Shown: positions 56,880 to 64,000 of the stretch, one piece after another
Layout: each line of letters starts with the position of its first letter
Numbering within the stretch: the stretch's first letter is position 1
Assembly (NCBI GenBank): GCA_030704615.1
Contig: CM060731.1
Coordinates: 94,406,756 to 94,470,755 of the forward strand
Source: Takakia lepidozioides
Lineage: Eukaryota > Streptophyta > Takakiopsida > Takakiales > Takakiaceae
Reading direction: 5' to 3'
Length of the DNA: 64,000 nucleotides
Translations under genes and position numbers: made by a program
Notes under the pieces: generated by a model
Database searches by the model: none
What the model was told of the DNA's origin: nothing
The model's input: only the letters and a program-made list of their open reading frames with translations

Positions 56880-59800
56880 TTTTGGATGGCGATCACGGCA
56901 TCGGGCAGCCGCCGAGCAGGGTCCACTCAGAGCCCAAACGTCCTCGTAGCAGAGGCGTCAGTGACCAGGGTACCCGGATGGGCCCCACACCTGCCGCAAA
57001 GGCCCGTACTGCTCCAACAACCAAGCCCCATCGTCCACACACATCCCACCACGGGCATTGTCAGGTCCCATCTCCCACACCTCAACACCACCGACTCACA
57101 CTCGTTTACACCATGCCACCCCGCCATCACCTGCACCACCAACACCACTTCAACATGCCCCCAGTTCTGATATCCCCAAACAACCTGAGGAGCGGCCAGT
57201 CCTCCCCTCCCTCAGGCCTCCTGCAATGATCAGCACATGTGCGACCGTGACAACACACGCAACTCATCAGCAACCAGGGGTACCAGCTCGAGACTCAAAC
57301 TACAGCAGATCTCTATGAACGATGTCCTGTGCTCCAGAGACCTTCCACCGAAGTGCATGGACGACCAATGCTATTCACCTCCACCCGCCTGTGCTCTCGC
57401 ACCCCCGCGTTCAACAGAGAGTTCCAAGATCTTCCCCCTCTTATGTTCCCTTCTTCTTCTGGGAGATCCAATTTGCCAGCTCCCCCCGTTATTCCACCTT
57501 CTCCATCAGTGCCGCCATCGACATCCAAAAATCAAGCTTCTCCAGGTGATGCTTCTCCAGGTGATTGACACGCATTTCTTGTCCTGCTTGTGGACGACCA
57601 TTTGCTCGGATCATAGGCCTTTGCCCGCCATCCAAGCGCACACTTTCACTTTTCGGCAGTCCCCCTAGTGCAGCTATTTTCTGACGTTGAGACACCGAAT
57701 CGTTCCTTCTCATATCCCATCCCGTACATGCATGTCACTTCGAATCACCCCCTCCTCCTCCTGCCTCTGCATGGGTTTGGTTCTCCACTCTAGATATGCC
57801 TCAGCAGCTGTTAGTATCATCTGGGGGACTTCGCTCGCCTCGCGGGTGTCCTCATATACACGGACATAGGCCAAGCCTCCATGACATCTGGTACTCGTCT
57901 GCCCCGACGATCCTGCTGATTATCCTAGCTTGGCATCTTCTCTTGCTCCTTGCCAGTGGTGTTTGGTCTTGCCCCCATGCGGTGGTGATGTTGGTCATAG
58001 AGAAACACGCATCCGTCTCCGCGTTTCTATCTGGGGATTGGGAGTGTCTGCAAGATGAGCACTATCTCCCTTGCACACACTCTTGTTGCACAAACCCCCT
58101 CAGGATATGCTGCCACAACCGACCCTCTCTACCCACAAACAAGCTTTGCTTCGATCATAGTCTATTGTTGGGTCTGTGGCTCGTGAGTATCTCCATGCCA
58201 ATCGCGCGTGCCCTGGCACCTTTCACTCCTGCAATAACCATCCTTCATCTTCAGACACTGTCGCTGCTTTGGAGGAACAGCCGGCCTCCCCATACGAGCA
58301 CACTTCTAGGAGTCTTAGTAATGTCGATGGTCTTTGAACTCGGTTCGGACCTAAGAGCTTAAGCCTATGCTAAACTCGATAGATCATGTACATCTTCACT
58401 CAAGGTTTTACCTGCATCAGGATCGTCCTCGCATGCAGATCTGCTAGTGCACGCGTCTGTTTGGTTTGTTGTATGAACATTTGCGCAACTGTTTCATCCT
58501 CCAGGACTCTGATAGTTGCTTCGCCCAACTCTTTCAGGTTTGTTGCTCTCATATTGCCAGTGTGTCGCATACCTGCTTCAGTGGCACGCGATCCTGGGGC
58601 ATCACGACTCTTGGCTATGTCCAAACACACTGGTCCTGGCCTAACGTCCTATTGCCGCCGTGGGGGAGGTCATCTACCGTCTGGTTTAGCCGTTCTATCT
58701 GCCTTCAGTATCGAGATGCATTCTCCTCCCCCACCCCTCTTTCCACATCAGTTCGGCGTTGCCCACTACCTTCTGCTATGAAGCTGTTGTACCGGATTCC
58801 GCGCGACACTGACCTTCATCCTGACTGGGTTGTCCTTCAAAGTCGATGTCAGCAACGCCTTCAACGCTTTTCACATCACAGCACTGCCTCCTTCAGGAGC
58901 TCCGTTCTGCTGGAGTGATTTTTATGAGCTTCTCATTTTTGTATAGACGTTCTATGCGTCTGGTGCTCCCCTCTTTACAGTCATCATTCCTCGCACAGGC
59001 GACTACAGTATCATACAGTCGGAGGTGGGCACACGTCAGGCGATCCATTAGGGGGTCCCTCTTTTTGCCATGGCAACATGTGCGCGGCTCTTACGTCGTC
59101 TGCACAAGCATGTCTGCTTCCCCTCTGTCTATTCCCTTCTGTTGCAGATGACACCCACATGTTGGTCCGCGATCCGAGGTCCTCCCGGCTTACAGTCATT
59201 CATTCATCCGCCCAGTTTGCACCTCTGTGGGGCTCTCCGTTCAACCTCGCAGTATGTCGTGTGGCTCCATCCGGTTACCATCTGGCTTTTCGCCACTTGC
59301 CCATTTTCTCACACACCATCTGCCGGCATCCGGATCTTGGCGTTCCTTTTGGCACCACCCCTCATTCACTTCACCTTTCCTGGAAGACGCACTTCAAGAG
59401 GACATCTCCCATTCTGAGCTCTTTCCTAGCTTGGGGATCTACAGGTCGCCTATGGTAATTCTCACAAGGTGTTTCATTCAACGACCATCGTACTTTTTAC
59501 GGTCTTTTTTCACTTACCGCTTGAATTTTTGTTGTCCCTGTCGCAGTTTGATCTCACATTATGGGGGTTTTTGGTCGTTTACTAGGGCCCGGTGCTCTGG
59601 ATGGTTCCCAAGGGGATTTACCTCTGCAACAAGCCACCTTACCTTTGTCCGCTGGCAGAGTTGGTCTACTCTCCATTGCCACCACGCTCCTTGTGCTTTC
59701 CTCGGCAGTTTGGCTCTAGTTGCTTCCAGCCCTTGTGTCCCGATTTCTATGTGACAAGCGCCCCTACTCATGGATAGCATTGCTCACGTGGATACTTCAC

Positions 59801-60797
59801 TCTCATTCCAACAACAATCTCCGATCTGCACGGGACCTTCTTCATCCATCAGTGCGGGCTTGCCTTCTGCCATTTGAGTAGCTGGTTACTCAGGGCTTGG
59901 ACCATCTCCAGGAGACCATCGTGGATCGCGTGCACCAACAAACCTTTTCTAGCATGCTTTATGATGCATCTTCTGATGTGCATCGTGTCAGGCTCTTATC
60001 TTGTGCGGGACCAAGGGCGGCTGCGTGGCTTATCGCAAGACCCACTATCACACCGTTTCGCTTGTCGTCTCCAATCTTTGCCACGGCTCTCCGCATTCGT
60101 CTTGGCTTACCACATCCTTCATGCTTGGCTTACACCGTTGTGTTTGTCACCAACCCATCGATCCACTTGTTGTTCATCTCCTTCGTTGTCCATGTGGAGG
60201 AGATCGTACAACGACCCATGATGTTGTGCGGGACGCCGTCGCCTCTGTTGCTCGAGAGGCTGGATTTCATGTATTGCGGGAGCAAACTCACATGCTCGTA
60301 CGCCTCAGTCCACTCGTCGGCGAGTCGACATCGTCCTATCTCGAGATGGTTTTCGCACCCTTGCAGATGTTGTCATTGCCAATCCCACTCAATCCGACTT
60401 ACTTTCTTGCTCGGCCTCTTCCCAAGGCATTGCCGCTTTGATTGCTGCACAGACCAAACAACGAGACTATCAAGACCGTCATCCCACAGATGCGTTCCTT
60501 CCACTGGCTGTGGAAATCTTTGGATGTCTTTATCGTCAGTTCGACGACTTTCTTCATACTTGTGCTCATCATGCTGCTAAGAACAAGATCAATGGCATTC
60601 CCCATGCTTCTGTCTTCGTAGCTTTCTATAGACAACGGGTTTCCGTAGCACTACAGAGGACACATGCTATGTCCATCTTGCATCGGGCTACTGTAGCTGG
60701 CATGGCTTCGTCTCATCTTCCTGCTCTTCCCGATGTCACACCCATTTCTTTGTCTGATGTCATTCAGGCAGTTGGATGGGATGATCATTCGGTTTGA
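56880..60797 (+). pseudogene. Non-LTR retrotransposon with restriction-like endonuclease region, decayed
   Basis: The reverse transcriptase is recognisable in shifting frames: KVDVSNAFNAFHI near 58,840, GTRQ...GVPLFAMA near 59,030-59,070, and VADDTHML near 59,140. After it come RLLSCAGPRAAAWLIA (near 59,990), a CH-rich segment HLLRCPCGGDRTTTHD (near 60,180) and an endonuclease-like stretch (ADVVIANPTQSDLL, then FLPLAVEIFG). The end is VGWDDHSV with a stop at 60,795-60,797. Many frameshifts show it is dead. The boundary before about 58.3 kb is uncertain. Confidence 0.7.
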
Positions 60798-61679
60798 TTA
60801 GCTTGATATGCTTTCTTTTTCATTTCTTTATGTTAACTCTTCCCTTGCTATGGGAACTTTCCATACTTTGTACAGTTACCTCATGTCAGTTTGTAAATAA
60901 AAGCTTTGCAGGGTTACAACACCAACACTTTCAACTAGTGCAATCTGTAAAGCCCAAAGCAAGAGAAATGTAATATCAGACTTTCCTTGCCAGAGCCTTG
61001 TGAGGCCCTACTCCATAGCTAGTACCGTCAGGTTCTATGCCCTTAGGATACGTCATAGCAAACGTTGGTAGGGAGCGCTGAATGTGTACATTCCTTTCTC
61101 GGAAGAAGTGTGATTTTGGCCCAACCGGATAAATTAGACTCTTCAAGACATTAAGGGCCAAATCCGCTCACGCACAGTAGCGAAAAGACAACCCGGGCTG
61201 GAATTGATATCAAGCTGGCATCAAGGTGAATTGATATCAAGCTGGCTAGAAAAGGCTGTCTTGGTTGCAACAACGAAAGCGCCATGACAAAGTATTCGCA
61301 GCAACATATCAACTACTCGAAGGTGGGAAGACATAAGCTCAAGAACCCTGTTCCCCGAGTCCCTGGTGGAATCTACCAGCTTTAAACTGCAGCCCTATCT
61401 CTAATAGTTCGGTCTCCAGCAAGTTACGACCCACGAGAGCCGTTGCAATTGGATCTCTCCCATACCCAGTTTCTCATCACTAACACTGGTGGCCATGCTT
61501 TGCATGAATCATCGTTGTATCCTCATCATCTCTCTTAATTCGAATCGTCGGCTCGGGATCCTCATCTTGCATGCATGCATAGGCTATGTACGTCTATGCC
61601 TACCTTAGCGCCTATTGTACTAACGTACTACCCCCGTTAACAGCCTAACTTCGTCAATCCTGGTCAAATACCTCATGTT
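60798..61679. other. Intergenic, no supported gene
   Basis: AATAAA lies at about 60,896, perhaps the retroelement tail signal. A 61-codon minus-strand frame (60,976-61,161) ends PHKALARKV but has no known motif. Confidence 0.4.
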
Positions 61680-62018
61680 TGTTGGAAATCAACTCCTTAC
61701 CAAGTTACTGTTACTTAGTTACTGTGATGACAAGTCGGACTACAATAATAGTAGTGCTGACAAGTCATAGTTAACAAAAGATTAGTCTAAAGTTAGCTTT
61801 AGTTATGGTGACTCAAGTCAGTGTACCAAAATAGCAGGTGGGGATAACTTAAGTAAAAGCATGGAGTTATGCTATAGTTATCTCAGCTATTCCTATATGA
61901 GATTTTGAGTATAAATAGGGAGATGGTGGACACACAGCTTGTTGTGGTCCTATGGTTGGGTGGAGAGTTCTCAGTAATCAATTCATCTTTTATCTCTATA
62001 CTCCGTTGAATTCCAACA
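61680..62018 (+). mobile_element. 5' LTR of a Ty1/copia element
   Basis: This 339-base LTR starts TGTTGGAA and ends TTCCAACA, a perfect 8-base terminal inverted repeat. The primer-binding site follows immediately. The 3' LTR lies beyond the window. Confidence 0.9.
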
Positions 62019-62030
62019 TGGTATCAGAGC
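62019..62030 (+). other. Primer-binding site, initiator tRNA-Met type
   Basis: TGGTATCAGAGC directly follows the LTR end, as in most plant copia elements. Confidence 0.92.
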
Positions 62031-62154
62031 TAGGTTTTGTCTAAGAGATAGAAGGAGATGAGTATTTGATTTACAGTCTATAGGCTTGAGTGCTTGGTGT
62101 TAGATTTGGAAGTTTGAGGGTGTTTTGTATTTGGCAAAACATCAAACTATCATC

Positions 62155-64000
62155 ATGGCATCTTCTGCTGATCATACCCGAGTGGAGAAGTTAGATGGTC
62201 ACAATTTTCATACATGGAAGATTAAGATGGAGTTCATTCTTCATGAGAAAGATCTGTGGAAGATCGCACCAGGAGAAGCGGTTGTACCAGTTCAAGTGCA
62301 GCCTGAGATAGAGAGATCATAGTCGCAGGGTTGACTCCTGAGTAACAACTTTTTGTGAAGAAAGATAAGTTAGCTCGAGCTGGAACCATGTTGTTGAATA
62401 TAGTAGATTCAATACTTCATCATGTTGCACATGCTAAAACTGCTAGAGAAGCATGGACCAATCTACGTGTTAGTTTTGAAAGAAAGCATATCGTCAATCG
62501 GCTCTATTTTAACTAAGAGTTGAAAGATGGAAGAAGGAAGTTCATTTCACGAAGCAGAAACACAGAGTCTGTTTTCTTTTGTAGCATAAGAGGTCATTAT
62601 GCACTCGAATGCTTCAAGAAAAAGCTAGACGATGAGAAGAATGAGAAATTACAGAGTGAAGTTTCAGCGGTAATTACGGCTGACAGAACTGAACTTTTTG
62701 TTGTAGCTTTGTCAATCTCTCATAGTTGTAGAGATGTGTGGTGAATCATTGATTCAGGAGCATCTCAACATATGACGTTCCAAAGGGAAGCCATCTCAAC
62801 CTTCAAAGAACTTTTTGTGGGACACAAGGTGTATCTTGGAGTTTTGATATCCATGGAAAAGGTACTGTTGTGTTTCAATTATCATCTGGAGTGTCAAAAG
62901 AGATCAGAGATGTTCTCTATGTTCATAGATTGACAAAGAATATATTGTCAGTTAGTCAGCTAACTAAGCAAGGTCTTACTCGTGAGGTTTCTACCGGTCA
63001 TTGTTGGTTGAGCTGAGGTAATTCAAAATGCAACAAAATGGTTGGGGCAGTCCAGGCTTTACATGTGGATTGTGATACACTCTCAAGCAGAGTGATCTCA
63101 GGCATCAGAGACTTGGACATGTCTCAATGCAAAGTTTGGCATGAACATGTCAGCTAACAATCTAGTTGAAGGAATGGATCTTACATAAGATCAAGTCTTG
63201 AGTTTTTGTGACAGATGTGTATATGGTAAACATCATCGCAACTCATTTCCAAAAGATGGAGGTTCTCGAACAAAGAAGGTTCTTGTGCTGGTGCATACTG
63301 ATCTATGTAGTCATATGTCAATTGAATTTCGTGGAGGTGCAAAGTATTTTTTAACCTTCATTGATGAGTTTTCCAGGAAAACATTTTCTTACATGATGTA
63401 AAATAAGTTTGGAATTCTCGATAGGTTCAAAGCGTTCAAAGCTTTGCTGGAGAATCAAACTGGAAAAATGATCAAAATAATTTGTGATGGTGTTGGTGAG
63501 TACATCTCAAAGAACTTTTAATCAATTTTGTAAGGAGAATGGTATTGTGAAACAATTAATCACACAATATACGCTAAAGCAGAATGGAGTTGCAAAGAGA
63601 AAGAATCGAACGCTTGTTGGAAGTGTGAGGTGTATGTTGCAACACATGAGGTTGGACCACATTTCTGGGTAGAAGTAGTGGCGACTGTAACATATCTCTG
63701 TAATCGACTTCTTAATAAAACAATCTCTGCAAAGACACCTAAAGAGGTATGAAAGGGTGAGAAACCTTCAAGTGATCATTTGTGAGTCTTTGGTTGTATT
63801 GCTTTTGCTTATGTTCCAAAAGAGATAAGGAAGAAATTGGATGCAAAAACAATCAAATATCTTCATTGGTTATTGTGAAAAGACCAAATGGTATAAGTTG
63901 TATAACCCTAAAAGCAAGTATGTAATCATCAGTCGTGATATTATATTCAATGAGTCCAGGAACAGTAGTTCTAAGTTTGGACCATGAAAAAAAAAAAAAA
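62155..64000 (+). pseudogene. Ty1/copia gag-pol, decayed, cut by window end
   Basis: Gag starts MASSADHTRVEKLDGHNFHTW. A knuckle remnant reads CSIRGHYALECFKKK, with the first cysteine of the usual pattern uncertain. The protease motif IDSGASQHMTF (about 62,745) follows an in-frame TGA where Trp is expected. Pre-integrase (LGHVSM, then CDRCVYGKHHRNSF) and integrase (LVHTDLCSHM, FLTFIDEFSRKTF, KQNGVAKRKNRTL) follow with stops and shifts. It ends in an A run at the window edge. Confidence 0.88.

Overview
The window is nuclear DNA from a green plant of the streptophyte line. Three things show this: a six-exon gene for a chloroplast thylakoid-lumen FKBP isomerase, an interstitial stretch of plant-type telomere repeat (TTTAGGG), and plant-style Ty3 chromoviruses and Ty1/copia elements. 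The GT-AG introns and the very high, nested repeat load would suit a charophyte alga or a basal land plant. I infer this; I cannot name the species from sequence alone.

Most of the first 47 kb is a nest of mobile elements. Ty3/gypsy chromoviruses lie at 4.2-8.8 kb (minus), 24.2-29.5 kb (plus), 29.5-30.0 kb (minus) and 45.4-46.4 kb, with a solo LTR at 20.7-21.4 kb. A separate gag relic is at 9.4-11.1 kb. Fragments of a non-LTR-like element recur at 3.3, 24.4, 35.3 and 46.45 kb. Around these lie three copies of an unusual DNA element, which I call A (about 35.7-44.9 kb), B (about 13.4-24.2 kb) and C (30.0-32.6 kb).

Element A carries the window's most notable gene. It is on the minus strand at 38,365-43,308, and its nine exons join in frame to 1,381 codons. 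The N-terminal part has a ParB/sulfiredoxin-like motif (DGNHR). The C-terminal half looks like a class I DNA methyltransferase with permuted motif order. On both sides of the gene, and inside its introns, lie many copies of a near-perfect palindrome (AAATGCGGYRCCGCATTT). The array upstream of the gene repeats at about 53 bp, and the one downstream at about 33 bp. In element B the same array separates the methyltransferase gene (leftward) from a MULE/SWIM-type transposase gene (rightward). A ParB-like protein, a DNA methylase, a Mutator-like transposase and a parS-like palindrome array therefore occur together, in what looks like one mobile element. Copies B and C are broken.

The right quarter is gene-like. 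It holds a frameshifted C-terminal part of an RNA 3'-terminal phosphate cyclase (47.3-47.9 kb), the intact FKBP18-like gene (48.6-52.3 kb, minus) and scattered coiled-coil exons of an unrecognised gene (52.8-56.5 kb, minus). After these come a decayed non-LTR retrotransposon with a restriction-like endonuclease region (about 56.9-60.8 kb, plus) and a decayed Ty1/copia element with a clear 5' LTR and primer-binding site (61.68 kb to the window end). A 500-base run of N (44,873-45,372) interrupts array A.
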